A stretch of DNA of 64,000 bases, from contig CAVVDT010000004.1 in NCBI GenBank assembly GCA_963747005.1, positions 372,001 to 436,000 on the forward strand. The letters are read 5' to 3'. The stretch is from CAVVDT01 sp963747005 (GTDB lineage: Bacteria; Pseudomonadota; Alphaproteobacteria; Rhizobiales; Aestuariivirgaceae). The position numbers and the translations under genes were made by a program. Positions within the stretch are counted from its first letter, which is position 1, and each line of letters begins with the position of its first letter. Shown piece by piece: positions 24,420 through 33,809 of the stretch. The notes beneath the pieces were generated by a model. It saw only the letters and a list, made by a program, of their open reading frames with translations, made no database searches and was not told where the DNA came from.

Positions 24420-25607
24420 ATGGGACAACAAACTGCAGTCACCAAGGTTCGCGAACTCATGGGCCGGTTTGCCGAAGAAACCGGGATCGCTGGCACCTCG
24501 CGCCCGCCGCGGCGCTATCTGTGGACCGACGCCTTCGCCGTATGCAATTTCCTCGAGCTTGGCCAGACGACGGGCGAGCCGCGATGGCACGATCTGGCGC
24601 TGGCGCTGGTGGCACAGGTACACGACGTGCTGGGCCGCCACCGTGGCGACGACGGGCGCAGCGGCTGGATCAGCGGTCTGGGCGAGGCCGAGGGCCGCCT
24701 GCATCCCACCGCCGGGGGGTTGCGTATCGGCAAGAAGCTCGCCGAACGCCGGCCCGCCGAGCCCATCGATGAGCGCCTCGAATGGGACCGCGACGGGCAA
24801 TATTTTCATTATCTGACCAAGTGGGCGCATGCGCTTTGCCGGGTGGGCAGCGTGACCGGCGATGCGGCCTATGTCCGCTGGGCAGCCGAACTGATGCAGG
24901 CCGCCGGGAAGGCCTTCGTGAGCCGGACGCGCATCGGCTCAACCCGCATGGTGTGGAAGATGAGCATCGACCTCACCCGCCCGCAGGTGGCGAGCATGGG
25001 CCATCACGACCCGCTCGATGGCCTGATCACCGCACAGGAGGTGCAACGCCAGCTCATCCGCCAGTGCGGGGTGGCGGCGCAAGCCGATCTCTCCGGAGAG
25101 ATAGCGACTTTTGCCGGCATGTCCGAAGGCCGCCAATGGGCCACCGATGATCCGCTCGGTCTCGGCGGCCTGCTGTTCGATGCCGGTCGCGTGCTGCAGA
25201 TGATGCAAGGCAACGACGCGCTCGATGGCGCCAAGCTATTGACGCAACTGCTCGGCGATGCGGTTGCGGGGCTCAACGCCTTTGCGGCCCGCAGCGGATT
25301 GAACCAGCCCGCCGAATGGCGATTGGCGTTTCGCGAATTGGGGCTGTCGATCGGCTTGAACGGCGTTGCCCGCATGCAGCATTGGCTTCAGGGCGTGTCG
25401 AGGCAACGGGTGGACAGCGGCACCGAACGCCTGCTCGATGAGCTGGCTCACCATCACTATCTGGCTGAGCAGATCGAGGGCTTCTGGCTGCACCCGCAAG
25501 CGCGCGAAGCCACAAGCTGGCGCCAGCACCTCGACATCAACGCCGTCATGCTCGCCACCAGTCTCATGCCCGACGGGTTCCTGCAAATCGATCACCCCGG
25601 AAATTGA
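24420..25607 (+). CDS. Conserved hypothetical protein, all-helical
   Basis: I do not recognise a family with confidence. The 395-residue protein is rich in predicted alpha helices, Trp, His and Arg, with short repeated patterns such as KWAHALCRVGSVTGD, RWAAELMQA and HHDPLDGLIT. These recall the (alpha/alpha)6 toroid of glycosidase or epimerase-like proteins. There is no signal peptide or membrane segment. Recognisable points are WHDLALALVAQVHDVLGR near residue 60 and SMGHHDPLDG near 195. It is divergent from the ABC exporter and 66 bp upstream of the repair-fusion gene, with which it may be cotranscribed. The upstream open frame to 24168 overlaps the ABC gene and is not used. Confidence 0.7.
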   Translation: MGQQTAVTKVRELMGRFAEETGIAGTSRPPRRYLWTDAFAVCNFLELGQTTGEPRWHDLALALVAQVHDVLGRHRGDDGRSGWISGLGEAEGRLHPTAGGLRIGKKLAERRPAEPIDERLEWDRDGQYFHYLTKWAHALCRVGSVTGDAAYVRWAAELMQAAGKAFVSRTRIGSTRMVWKMSIDLTRPQVASMGHHDPLDGLITAQEVQRQLIRQCGVAAQADLSGEIATFAGMSEGRQWATDDPLGLGGLLFDAGRVLQMMQGNDALDGAKLLTQLLGDAVAGLNAFAARSGLNQPAEWRLAFRELGLSIGLNGVARMQHWLQGVSRQRVDSGTERLLDELAHHHYLAEQIEGFWLHPQAREATSWRQHLDINAVMLATSLMPDGFLQIDHPGN

Positions 25608-25673
25608 TCTAAATTAAGTCGCGCGACCGCCATTTCCGCCATGCTTGCCCAACAAATGGTGGAGGCTCATGCC

Positions 25674-27671
25674 ATGAACGATCTGAAACACCGCCGCCGC
25701 GATATGGTTTCCGACCACATCTATGCCCGTGGTGTGCGCGATGTCGCCGTGCTGGAGGCGATGGGCCGGGTGCCGCGCGAGAGATTTCTGCCTGCCTCCT
25801 TGCGCGAGTTCGCCTATGACGACCGGCCGCTGCCTATCGCCGGCGGGCAGACTATCTCGCAACCCTATATCGTTGCCTACATGGTCGAGGCGCTGGCCCT
25901 GAAGGGTGACGAAAAGGTGCTGGAGATCGGCGCCGGCTCGGGCTATGCGGCCGCCGTCATGGCCGAGATCGCCAGGGACGTCTTCACCATCGAGCGGATC
26001 GGCGAACTGGCCGAAAAGGCCGCCGCGCATCTGGCCGATGCCGGTTACGCGAACGTCCATGTCCGCCATGCCGACGGCACCCAGGGCTGGGCCGAGGAAG
26101 CCCCCTTCGATGCCATTCTGGTGTCGGCCGGGGCGCCCGACGTGCCCGCCAGCCTGAAACGCCAGCTCAAGGTGGGTGGCCGCATGGTGATCCCGGTTGG
26201 CCGCAACAACATCGCCCAGGAACTCATTCGCATCACGCGGGTGAGCGAGACGGCCTTCGACCGCGAGGACCTGGCAGATGTCCGTTTCGTGCCGCTCATC
26301 GGCGAGGAAGGTTGGGAGGACGAGGAAAGCTGGGAAAGAGGTGCACCGCGCACCGTACAGGCACGGCCCCGCATGCCGGAGGGCCTGCCCGGCCTCATCG
26401 CGCGGCATGGCGAGACCTTTACCGATCTGGACGAGGCCGATCTGGTGCCGCTGATCGAACGCATCGGCGATGCCCGCGTGGTTCTCATCGGCGAGGCGAG
26501 CCACGGCACGTCGGAATTCTACCGGCTGCGCGCCCGTATCACCCAGCGCCTGATCGTCGAAAAAGGCTTCGACATCGTGGCCGCCGAGGCCGACTGGCCG
26601 GACGCGGCGAAGATCGATCACTATGTGCGCCATCGCGAGGCGCCGCCCAGCGAATGGACGGCCTTTGCGCGCTTTCCCACCTGGATGTGGCGCAACCAGG
26701 AGACGCGCGATTTCGTCGACTGGCTGCACCACTACAATTTCGATGTGGCATATGAACGGCGCGCAGGCTTCTACGGCCTCGATCTCTACAGCATGTATAG
26801 CTCGGTGCGCGCCGTCATCGACTACCTCGACAGCGTGAGTCCCGATCTCGCCCGCATCGCCCGCCAGCGTTACGGCTGCCTGAGTCCGTGGGAAGCCGAT
26901 CCGGCAGCCTACGGCCACGCCGCGCTGACACGGGCCTATCATTCCTGCGAAGGCGAAGTGGTGGGGCTGTTGGGCGATCTCTTGGTCAAGCGCCACGATC
27001 TCACCCGCTTCGATGGCGAACGCTTCCTCGATGCCGAGCGCAACGCCCGCGTGGTGGCCAATGCCGAGGCCTACTACCGCACCATGTATTACGGCTCGCG
27101 CGCCTCGTGGAACCTGCGCGACAGCCACATGATGGAGACGCTCGAAGGCTTGCTGGCATTTCGTGGCAGCCGGTCGAAGGCGGTCGTGTGGGCCCACAAT
27201 TCCCATATCGGCAACGCGGCGGCGACCGAGATGAGTGCCCGGGGCGAACACAATATCGGCCAGCTTTGCGCCGCGAAATGGGGAGAGGGATCGTACCGTA
27301 TCGGCTTCGGCACCGATCATGGCTTCGTGGCCGCGGCCTCCAACTGGGATGGAGCGATGGAGGTCAAGGCGGTCCGACCCGCACACCGCCAGAGCTACGA
27401 GCACCAGTTCCACCTGACCAACGTGCCGGGGCTTATCCTGCCCTTGCGCGGCGGTGGCGGCGAACTCGTCGCCGAACTCTCCCGGCCGCGGCTGGAACGC
27501 GCCATCGGCGTCATCTATCGCCCGGAGACGGAACTGGCGAGTCACTATTTCGAGGCCCGCCTGCCGCAGCAGTTCGACGATTACGTGTGGATCGACGAGA
27601 CCGGCGCGGTGAACCCGCTGGCAACCGCCGAACTGGAAGGCCTGCCCGACACCTATCCGTTCGGCATATGA
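25674..27671 (+). CDS. Protein-L-isoaspartate methyltransferase fused to an erythromycin-esterase-like domain
   Basis: This 665-residue two-domain protein has an N-terminal Pcm-type SAM methyltransferase (about residues 1-200: ISQPYIVAYM, LEIGAGSGYAAAVMA, AGAPDVPASL), which repairs isoaspartyl residues. The C-terminal erythromycin-esterase-like domain (about 235-660) has the GEASHGTSEFY motif with catalytic Glu/His and WAHNSHIGNA. The start chosen is the ATG after GGAGG (spacing eight); ATGs at 25641 and 25656 are alternatives. The esterase family hydrolyses macrolide rings, but most members have unknown substrates. Whether the pairing serves damage repair or a separate stress function is unclear. 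Next downstream is a perfect FNR box for the following operon. Confidence 0.9.
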   Translation: MNDLKHRRRDMVSDHIYARGVRDVAVLEAMGRVPRERFLPASLREFAYDDRPLPIAGGQTISQPYIVAYMVEALALKGDEKVLEIGAGSGYAAAVMAEIARDVFTIERIGELAEKAAAHLADAGYANVHVRHADGTQGWAEEAPFDAILVSAGAPDVPASLKRQLKVGGRMVIPVGRNNIAQELIRITRVSETAFDREDLADVRFVPLIGEEGWEDEESWERGAPRTVQARPRMPEGLPGLIARHGETFTDLDEADLVPLIERIGDARVVLIGEASHGTSEFYRLRARITQRLIVEKGFDIVAAEADWPDAAKIDHYVRHREAPPSEWTAFARFPTWMWRNQETRDFVDWLHHYNFDVAYERRAGFYGLDLYSMYSSVRAVIDYLDSVSPDLARIARQRYGCLSPWEADPAAYGHAALTRAYHSCEGEVVGLLGDLLVKRHDLTRFDGERFLDAERNARVVANAEAYYRTMYYGSRASWNLRDSHMMETLEGLLAFRGSRSKAVVWAHNSHIGNAAATEMSARGEHNIGQLCAAKWGEGSYRIGFGTDHGFVAAASNWDGAMEVKAVRPAHRQSYEHQFHLTNVPGLILPLRGGGGELVAELSRPRLERAIGVIYRPETELASHYFEARLPQQFDDYVWIDETGAVNPLATAELEGLPDTYPFGI

Positions 27672-27683
27672 AAGCGCGTTCGG

Positions 27684-27697
27684 TTGATCGCGATCAA
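27684..27697. promoter_or_regulatory. Perfect FNR/FixK box
   Basis: The sequence TTGAT-CGCG-ATCAA is a perfect ten-of-ten match to the FNR/Anr/FixK consensus. It lies 12 bp after the repair-fusion stop and 104 bp before the acyl-CoA synthetase ATG. It probably drives the synthetase-dehydrogenase operon under low oxygen. Confidence 0.72.
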
Positions 27698-27801
27698 GGA
27701 GCAGAAGGGACAAGCGTCTAGCCTGACAACTGGACGCGGCGGCAACTGGACACAATGGGGCAGTGCACCCATATGGCGGGTGTAGCTGAAAGGCGGCATC
27801 G

Positions 27802-29493
27802 ATGCAGAGCCAACCGAGCTATGTGCATGGAACCGGCATGGAACCGCTGAAGCCGGCAACCGTCGGCCAGTGCCTCGATCTTGCCGCTGCCCGCTTTCCC
27901 CGCTCCGATGCCCTCATCGTTCCCTACCAGGATATCCGCTGGACGTGGCGCAAGCTCGCCCAGGTAGTCGATGCCTGTGCCGCCGGCCTGATCGGCCTCG
28001 GCCTCAGGCCGGGCGAGCGCATCGGCATCTGGGCACCCAATTGCTGGGAATGGGTGGTGACGCAATTCGCCAGCGCCAAGGCGGGTCTCGTCCTCGTCAA
28101 CATCAATCCCGCCTACCGGGTGCCGGAACTGGCCTATGCCCTCGACAAGGTCGGTTGCGCCGCCCTGATCACCGCGCCGAGCCTCAAGTCCAGCGACTAC
28201 ATCGCCATGCTGGGCGAACTCATCCCCGAACTGTCAGGCGCCGAGACGGGCAAGCTCTCCTCACCGCGTTTCAGGGAGCTGCGCCTGCTGATCCGGCTGG
28301 GCGAGGAGAAAAGTCCCGGCTTCCTCAACTTCTCCGACATCGCCGCCAGCGGCGCTGAGGCCGAACGTGCGGCGTTGGCGCAACTGGATGCGCGCCTGCA
28401 ATTCGACGATCCCATCAATATCCAGTTCACCTCGGGCACCACCGGCGCCCCCAAGGCCGCCACCCTCACCCACCACAACATCGTCAACAACGCCAATTTC
28501 GTGGGCCGGCAGATGAAGCTCTCGGCCAGCGACCGCATGTGCATTCCGGTGCCCATGTATCATTGCTTCGGCATGGTGCTGGGAACGCTTGCCTGCGTGA
28601 TGCACGGTTCGGCCATTGTCTTTTCCTCGGCCGGCTATGACGCCGGCGAGGTGCTGAAGACGGTGGAGGCCGAGCGCTGCACGGTGCTGCACGGGGTGCC
28701 GACCATGTTCATCGCCGAACTGGACCATCCGCAATTCCGCAAGCGCAATCTCGATTCCCTGCGCACCGGCATCATGGCCGGCGCCCCCTGCCCGGTCGAA
28801 CTGATGCGCCGCGTGATGAGCGAAATGAACATGGGTGAGATCACCATCGCCTACGGCATGACCGAAACCGGACCGGTGAGCTTCCAGACCTCGGTGGACG
28901 ACCCGCTCGACCGCCGTGTCACCACGGTCGGACGGGTGCTGCCCCATATCGAGATCAAGATCGTCGACGATGAAGGCCGGGTGGTGCCGCGCGGCACGGC
29001 AGGCGAGCTTTTGACCCGCGGCTATTGCGTGATGCCGGGTTACTGGAACGATCCCGACCGCACCGCCAAGGCCATCGACAAGGCCCGCTGGATCGCCTCC
29101 GGCGACGTGGCGGTGCTGGACGAGCAGGGCTATTGCCAGATCGTCGGGCGTATCAAGGACATGGTGATCCGTGGCGGCGAGAAGATTTTTCCGCGCGAAA
29201 TCGAGGAATTCCTCTACCAGCACCCCAAGATCGAGGAAGCCGAGGTATTCGGTGTACCCGACGACAAATATGGCGAAGAGGTCGCCGCGTGGATCAAGCT
29301 GCGTGAGGGCGAGACGGCCGCTGCAGAGGAAATCCGCACCTTCTGCAAAGGCAGGATCGCCCACTTCAAGATTTCCCGCTACATCAGGTTCGTGGACGCC
29401 TTTCCGATGACGGTGACCGGCAAGGTGCAAAAATACATCATGCGCAAACAAATGAGCGATGAACTTGTCGAAAGTGACAGAAAAGCCGGCTGA
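27802..29493 (+). CDS. Acyl-CoA synthetase (AMP-binding, medium/long-chain type)
   Basis: This 563-residue ANL enzyme has the P-loop-like FTSGTTGAPKAATL (about residues 211-224), YGMTETGP (A5), and the hinge GRIKDMVIRGGEKIFP with the downstream catalytic Lys in TVTGKVQKY. It activates a carboxylic acid to acyl-AMP and then acyl-CoA. Closest resemblance is to ACSF2/fatty-acyl-CoA ligases. Its 3' end overlaps the E1alpha gene by 35 bp. With the downstream 2-oxoacid dehydrogenase it may recycle branched or short acyl groups. The acid used is not determinable. ATG at 27838 (MEPLKPAT) is an alternative start. Confidence 0.9.
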   Translation: MQSQPSYVHGTGMEPLKPATVGQCLDLAAARFPRSDALIVPYQDIRWTWRKLAQVVDACAAGLIGLGLRPGERIGIWAPNCWEWVVTQFASAKAGLVLVNINPAYRVPELAYALDKVGCAALITAPSLKSSDYIAMLGELIPELSGAETGKLSSPRFRELRLLIRLGEEKSPGFLNFSDIAASGAEAERAALAQLDARLQFDDPINIQFTSGTTGAPKAATLTHHNIVNNANFVGRQMKLSASDRMCIPVPMYHCFGMVLGTLACVMHGSAIVFSSAGYDAGEVLKTVEAERCTVLHGVPTMFIAELDHPQFRKRNLDSLRTGIMAGAPCPVELMRRVMSEMNMGEITIAYGMTETGPVSFQTSVDDPLDRRVTTVGRVLPHIEIKIVDDEGRVVPRGTAGELLTRGYCVMPGYWNDPDRTAKAIDKARWIASGDVAVLDEQGYCQIVGRIKDMVIRGGEKIFPREIEEFLYQHPKIEEAEVFGVPDDKYGEEVAAWIKLREGETAAAEEIRTFCKGRIAHFKISRYIRFVDAFPMTVTGKVQKYIMRKQMSDELVESDRKAG

Positions 29494-30598
29494 GGACGCC
29501 GCCGGGAAGGATGGCGAGCGCTGTCGCGTGGCGGCATTCACCATCGACTGCCGGCGCTATCTCAAGCCCGACGGCGCGGCCATTGGCACCCTGCCCGATT
29601 TTGCCGGTGATCGCGACGCGATGCGCGGGCTTTACCGGCGGATGGTCCTCGCGCGCGTCTTCGATGAAAAGGCGATCGCCCTGCAACGCACCGGCCGGCT
29701 CGGCACCTATGCCTCGCTGCTGGGCGAAGAGGCGGTGGGCGTGGGCGTCGCCAGCGCCATGAGCGATGACGATGTGCTGTTGCCGTCGTTTCGCGAGCAT
29801 GCGGCACAACTGGTGCGCGGGGTCACCCTGAAGGAGCTGTTTCTCTACTGGGGCGGCGATGAACGCGGCAGCGACTTCGCCGGGCCAAAGCGCGACTTCC
29901 CGGTATGCATTCCGGTCGCCGGCCACCTGCCGCACGCCACCGGTGCCGCCCTTGCCATGAAGCTGGCCCACAAGCCGGGCGCTGCCGTGGCGATTGCCGG
30001 CGATGGAGCGACATCGAAGGGCGAGTTTTACGAGGCGATCAACATGGCGGGCGTGTGGCAATTGCCGGCAGTGTTCGTCATCGCCAACAACGGCTGGGCC
30101 ATATCGGTGCCGCGAGCCGCCCAGACGCGGTCGGAGACGTTGGCGCAAAAGGCCATTGCCGCCGGCATCCACGGCGAACAGGTGGACGGCAACGACATCG
30201 TGGCGGTGCGCCAGGTGACTTCGGAGGCGCTGGAGCGGGCGCGCAGGGGCAACGGCCCCAGCCTCATCGAGGCCCTCACCTATCGCCTTGGCGATCACAC
30301 CACCGCCGATGATGCCCGTCGCTACCGCGACGATGCCGAGGTCTCGCGCCATTGGAAGCAGGAGCCGGTGGCGCGCCTCAGGGCCTATATGGGGCAACGG
30401 AACTGGTGGTCGAAGGACGACGAACAGGCCCTGCTCGAACGCCTCACCGCCGAAGTGGCCGCTGCTGCCGAGGACTATCTGGCAACTCCGCTTGAGGCAC
30501 CAGAATCAATGTTCTCCCATCTTTACAAAGAGTTGCCAAATATACTTCAGAGTCAACTTAAAACAGTGAAACACGGTGGCGAGGTCGGCAATGGCTGA
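29459..30598 (+). CDS. 2-oxoacid dehydrogenase E1 component, alpha subunit
   Basis: This 379-residue ThDP-dependent decarboxylase subunit has the ThDP motif running from GDGATSKGEFYEAINMAG to VIANNGWAIS (about residues 181-220), and HLPHATGAALAMK. It decarboxylates pyruvate or branched-chain 2-oxo acids and passes the acyl group to the lipoyl E2. The N-terminal ~45 residues are variable; the ATG used lies inside the synthetase gene with a weak ribosome site. The Leu/Val-type dehydrogenase downstream tilts the substrate toward branched 2-oxo acids, though pyruvate is not excluded. Confidence 0.88.
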   Translation: MNLSKVTEKPAEDAAGKDGERCRVAAFTIDCRRYLKPDGAAIGTLPDFAGDRDAMRGLYRRMVLARVFDEKAIALQRTGRLGTYASLLGEEAVGVGVASAMSDDDVLLPSFREHAAQLVRGVTLKELFLYWGGDERGSDFAGPKRDFPVCIPVAGHLPHATGAALAMKLAHKPGAAVAIAGDGATSKGEFYEAINMAGVWQLPAVFVIANNGWAISVPRAAQTRSETLAQKAIAAGIHGEQVDGNDIVAVRQVTSEALERARRGNGPSLIEALTYRLGDHTTADDARRYRDDAEVSRHWKQEPVARLRAYMGQRNWWSKDDEQALLERLTAEVAAAAEDYLATPLEAPESMFSHLYKELPNILQSQLKTVKHGGEVGNG

Positions 30599-31571
30599 AG
30601 TCGACATCCTCGGCGCCGTCAATCTCGCCCTCGACCGGGCCATGGCCGACGATCCTTCCGTCATCGTCCTGGGCGAGGACGTAGGTGCCGATGGTGGAGT
30701 ATTCCGCGCCACCAACGGGCTGATCAAGACCTTCGGCCCGGACCGGGTCATCGATACCCCGCTGGCCGAGGCCGGCATCGCCGGGGTAGCGGTCGGCGCG
30801 GCGGTAGAAGGCCTGAAGCCCGTCGCCGAGATCCAGTTCATGGGCTTTCTCTATCCCGCCATCGACCAGTTGGTGAGCCACGCCGGGCGCATGCGCAATC
30901 GCACCCGCGGACGGCTTTCCTGCCCCATGGTGCTGCGCGCGCCCTTCGGCGGCGGCGTGCATGCGCCCGAGCACCATTCGGAAAGCACCGAGGCGATGCT
31001 GGCCCACATTCCGGGCGTGCGCGTGGTGATTCCGTCATCGCCACGGCGCGCCTATGGCCTGTTGCTGGCCGCCATTCGCGATCCCGATCCGGTGGTGTTC
31101 CTGGAGCCCAAGCGGCTCTATCACGCCATCAAGGAGGAGGTGGCCGACAATGGCGAGACGCTGCCGCTCGACACCCCCTTCACCCTGCGCGAGGGCACCG
31201 ACCTGACGCTCGTAACCTGGGGGGCGATGACCCGCGAGGTGCTGGCCGCGGCGGACGAGCTATCCACCGCCGGCATCGAGGCCGAGGTGATCGATGTCGC
31301 CACCCTCAATCCCTTCGACGACAGCATGATCGCCGCATCGGTTGCCAGGACCGGTCGCTGCGTCATCGTGCACGAGGCGGCGCGCAGCGGCGGCTTCGGT
31401 GCCGAGGTCGCCGCCCGCCTGGCCGATACATCCCTCATGTCGCTGCTCGCCCCCATTGCCCGCGTCACCGGCTATGACACGGTGATGCCGCTGCCACGCC
31501 TTGAAGCCCATTATATGCCCTCGACGGCCCGCGTTGTGGCGGCGGCGCGCCAGACCATGGAGTACGCATGA
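30591..31571 (+). CDS. 2-oxoacid dehydrogenase E1 component, beta subunit
   Basis: This 326-residue partner of the E1 alpha subunit starts at the ATG overlapping the E1alpha stop (ATGGCTGA). Family marks are VIVLGEDVGADGGVFRATN, DTPLAEAGIAGVAVGAA, APFGGGVHAPEHHSESTEA and the C-terminal transketolase-like domain with VIDVATLNPFDD. It supplies half of the E1 active site. Gene order E1alpha-E1beta-E2 is the usual bkd/pdh arrangement. Confidence 0.92.
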   Translation: MAEVDILGAVNLALDRAMADDPSVIVLGEDVGADGGVFRATNGLIKTFGPDRVIDTPLAEAGIAGVAVGAAVEGLKPVAEIQFMGFLYPAIDQLVSHAGRMRNRTRGRLSCPMVLRAPFGGGVHAPEHHSESTEAMLAHIPGVRVVIPSSPRRAYGLLLAAIRDPDPVVFLEPKRLYHAIKEEVADNGETLPLDTPFTLREGTDLTLVTWGAMTREVLAAADELSTAGIEAEVIDVATLNPFDDSMIAASVARTGRCVIVHEAARSGGFGAEVAARLADTSLMSLLAPIARVTGYDTVMPLPRLEAHYMPSTARVVAAARQTMEYA

Positions 31572-32671
31572 CCACGTTCCGCCTGCCCGACCTGGGCGAA
31601 GGACTGCAGGATGCGGAGATCGTCGCCTGGCATGTGTCGCCGGGCGATCATGTGGTGGCCGACCAGCCGCTGGTCTCGGTGGAGACCGCCAAGGCCGTGG
31701 TTGAGATCCCCTCGCCCCGTTCCGGGCGCATCACGGCGGTGCACGGCAAACCGGGCGATGTTGTGGATATCGGCGCCGAGCTGGTCGACTATGAGGACCG
31801 GCCGGGTGCGGCGTCGGAGACCGTGGTGGGCGAACTGCCCCACGAGGACAGGAAGAAGATCCCGCCCACGCCACATCGCCCTGCCGGACCGGCGGGCGAA
31901 ACTGTAAAGGCCTCACCGGCGGTGCGGCGCCTGGCGCGCGAACTGGGTGTCGCGTTGACCGGGATCGCCGCGAGCGGACCGGACGGCAGCCTGACGGCGG
32001 ACGATGTGCGGGCCGCCGCGAGACCTTCACCGTTTGCCGCCGGCGAAGCGCTGCGCGGACCGCGCCGCGCCATGGCCCAGGCGATGACGAAGGCCGGTGC
32101 CGAGGTGGTGCCGGCGACCGTCACCGACGAGGTCAATATCACAGCCTGGTCGGCGAAGGCCAATCCCGTGGCGCGCCTCATCGCGGCCGTCGTGGCAGGG
32201 GCCGCCGCCGAGCCGGCCCTCAATGCCTGGTTTGATGGACCTTCCGAACGCCGCCTGGTGCATGACCATGTCGATCTCGGCATCGCCATGGACACCTCCG
32301 ATGGCCTTTTCGTGCCGGTGCTGAAAGACGCCGGCTCCCTGAACGAGATCGAGCGCCGCGAACGGCTCGATGCCCTGAAACTGGCGGTGCGCGACCGATC
32401 CATCGCGCCGCAGGATCTGACTGGCGCCACCATCACGCTCTCCGATTTCGGCACCATCGCCGGACGCCACGGGGCGCTGGTGGTGATGCCGCCGCAAGTG
32501 GCGATCCTCGGGGCCGGACGCATCGCGCCTTCGGTCCTTGCCATCGATGGCGCGCCGCAAGTGTGCCGCACGCTGCCGCTTTCCCTCACTTTCGACCACC
32601 GCGCCGTCACCGGCGGCGAGGCGGCCCGCTTTCTTGCCGGCGTCATCGCGGCGCTGGAAAAGCCCGACTGA
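31568..32671 (+). CDS. 2-oxoacid dehydrogenase E2 (lipoyl acyltransferase)
   Basis: This 367-residue E2 has one lipoyl domain (residues 1-80, lipoylated Lys in SVETAKAVVEI), a peripheral subunit-binding segment (about 118-155: ASPAVRRLARELGV), and the catalytic acyltransferase domain (about 170-367). The usual DHRxxDG active-site motif is DHRAVTGG here, so the Asp is Thr while the His is kept. Such variants occur in some E2s. No E3 dihydrolipoamide dehydrogenase gene follows in the operon, so E3 must come from elsewhere. The start overlaps the E1beta stop (ATGA). Confidence 0.9.
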   Translation: MTTFRLPDLGEGLQDAEIVAWHVSPGDHVVADQPLVSVETAKAVVEIPSPRSGRITAVHGKPGDVVDIGAELVDYEDRPGAASETVVGELPHEDRKKIPPTPHRPAGPAGETVKASPAVRRLARELGVALTGIAASGPDGSLTADDVRAAARPSPFAAGEALRGPRRAMAQAMTKAGAEVVPATVTDEVNITAWSAKANPVARLIAAVVAGAAAEPALNAWFDGPSERRLVHDHVDLGIAMDTSDGLFVPVLKDAGSLNEIERRERLDALKLAVRDRSIAPQDLTGATITLSDFGTIAGRHGALVVMPPQVAILGAGRIAPSVLAIDGAPQVCRTLPLSLTFDHRAVTGGEAARFLAGVIAALEKPD

Positions 32672-32699
32672 CGTGAACCCCCAAAGGAAGAACAGCCCC

Positions 32700-33809
32700 A
32701 TGGCAACGCCCTTCGACCGCGGCGACGATCTCGGCCCCTTCAAGGTCCTCCATATCTGGCGCCCGGCGGCAGGCCTGAAAGCCATCGTTGTGGTGGACAA
32801 TGTGGCCTGCGGTCCCTCCATCGGCGGCACCCGCATGGCCCCCGACGTGAGCTTCGATGAATGCGCCCGGCTGGCCCGCGCCATGACCCTCAAGAATGCC
32901 GCCGCCGGCCTGCCGCACGGGGGTGGCAAATCGGTGATCTTTGCCGATCCGGCCATGCCGGCGGGAGAAAAGGAGGCGATCATCCGCGCCTTTGCCGGGG
33001 CCATTGCCGATTTCCGCGACTATATTCCGGGGCCCGACATGGGCACCAACGAGCAGGCCATGGCCTGGGTGCATGACGAGATCGGCCGCGCCGTCGGCCT
33101 GCCGCGCGAGATCGGCGGCATCCCGCTGGACGAGATCGGCGCCACCGGCTACGGCCTGATGGCGGCGGCCGAGGCGGCGGCGGCCTTCGCCGGAGTGACC
33201 CTCAAGGGAGCACGGGTCGCGGTGCAGGGCTTTGGTGCCGTCGGCCAGCACGGCGCACGCTTTTTTGCCGAAAAGGGCGCCGTACTGGTGGCCGCCGCCG
33301 ACAGCCACGCCTGCGTCCACAATCCCGACGGTATCGATGTCGCGGCGCTCAGGGCCCACAAGGCAAAGACCGGCAAGGTCGAAGGTTTCGCCGGCGCCCG
33401 CACCCTGAAGCCTGAGAAGGTGGTGGGCATCGACTGCGATATCTGGATCCCCGCTGCCCGGCCGGATGTCCTGCGCAAGGACAATATCGGCCAGTTGAAG
33501 GCAAGGCTGGTCCTGCAGGGCGCCAATATCCCGGCCACAGCGGAGGCCGAAGGGATCATGCACGAAAAGGGCATCGTCTCGGTGCCCGATTTCATTGCCA
33601 ATGCCGGCGGGGTGATCTGTGCCTCGGTCGAATATCACGGTGGCAGCGAGAGCGTGGCACTGGCACAGATCAGGGATAGGATCACCGCCAACACCCGCGA
33701 GGTTCTGGTCGAGGCACAGCGCCGCAACTGCCGGCCGCGCGAGGCTGCCGACGAGATCGCCCGCTCGAGGGTGGAGCGGGCGATGGCGAACCGCCGCTGG
33801 CGAAGCTAG
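32700..33809 (+). CDS. Leu/Phe/Val-type amino acid dehydrogenase
   Basis: This 369-residue NAD-dependent amino acid dehydrogenase has the catalytic Lys in LPHGGGKSVIF, PDMGTNEQAM, and the Rossmann motif VQGFGAVGQHGARF. GGGK rather than the GGAKGG of glutamate dehydrogenase points to the branched-chain/aromatic group. It would deaminate leucine or valine to the 2-oxo acid that the upstream E1-E2 complex decarboxylates. The ATG follows AAAGGAAG. The gene shares its last four bases with the opposing aminotransferase gene. Confidence 0.88.
   Translation: MATPFDRGDDLGPFKVLHIWRPAAGLKAIVVVDNVACGPSIGGTRMAPDVSFDECARLARAMTLKNAAAGLPHGGGKSVIFADPAMPAGEKEAIIRAFAGAIADFRDYIPGPDMGTNEQAMAWVHDEIGRAVGLPREIGGIPLDEIGATGYGLMAAAEAAAAFAGVTLKGARVAVQGFGAVGQHGARFFAEKGAVLVAAADSHACVHNPDGIDVAALRAHKAKTGKVEGFAGARTLKPEKVVGIDCDIWIPAARPDVLRKDNIGQLKARLVLQGANIPATAEAEGIMHEKGIVSVPDFIANAGGVICASVEYHGGSESVALAQIRDRITANTREVLVEAQRRNCRPREAADEIARSRVERAMANRRWRS

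Noticed and set aside
25614..27755. 713-codon open frame on the - strand across the Pcm-esterase gene
   Set aside because: The + strand frame carries both domain motif sets; the opposite frame has low-complexity His/Arg/Ala content from high GC.
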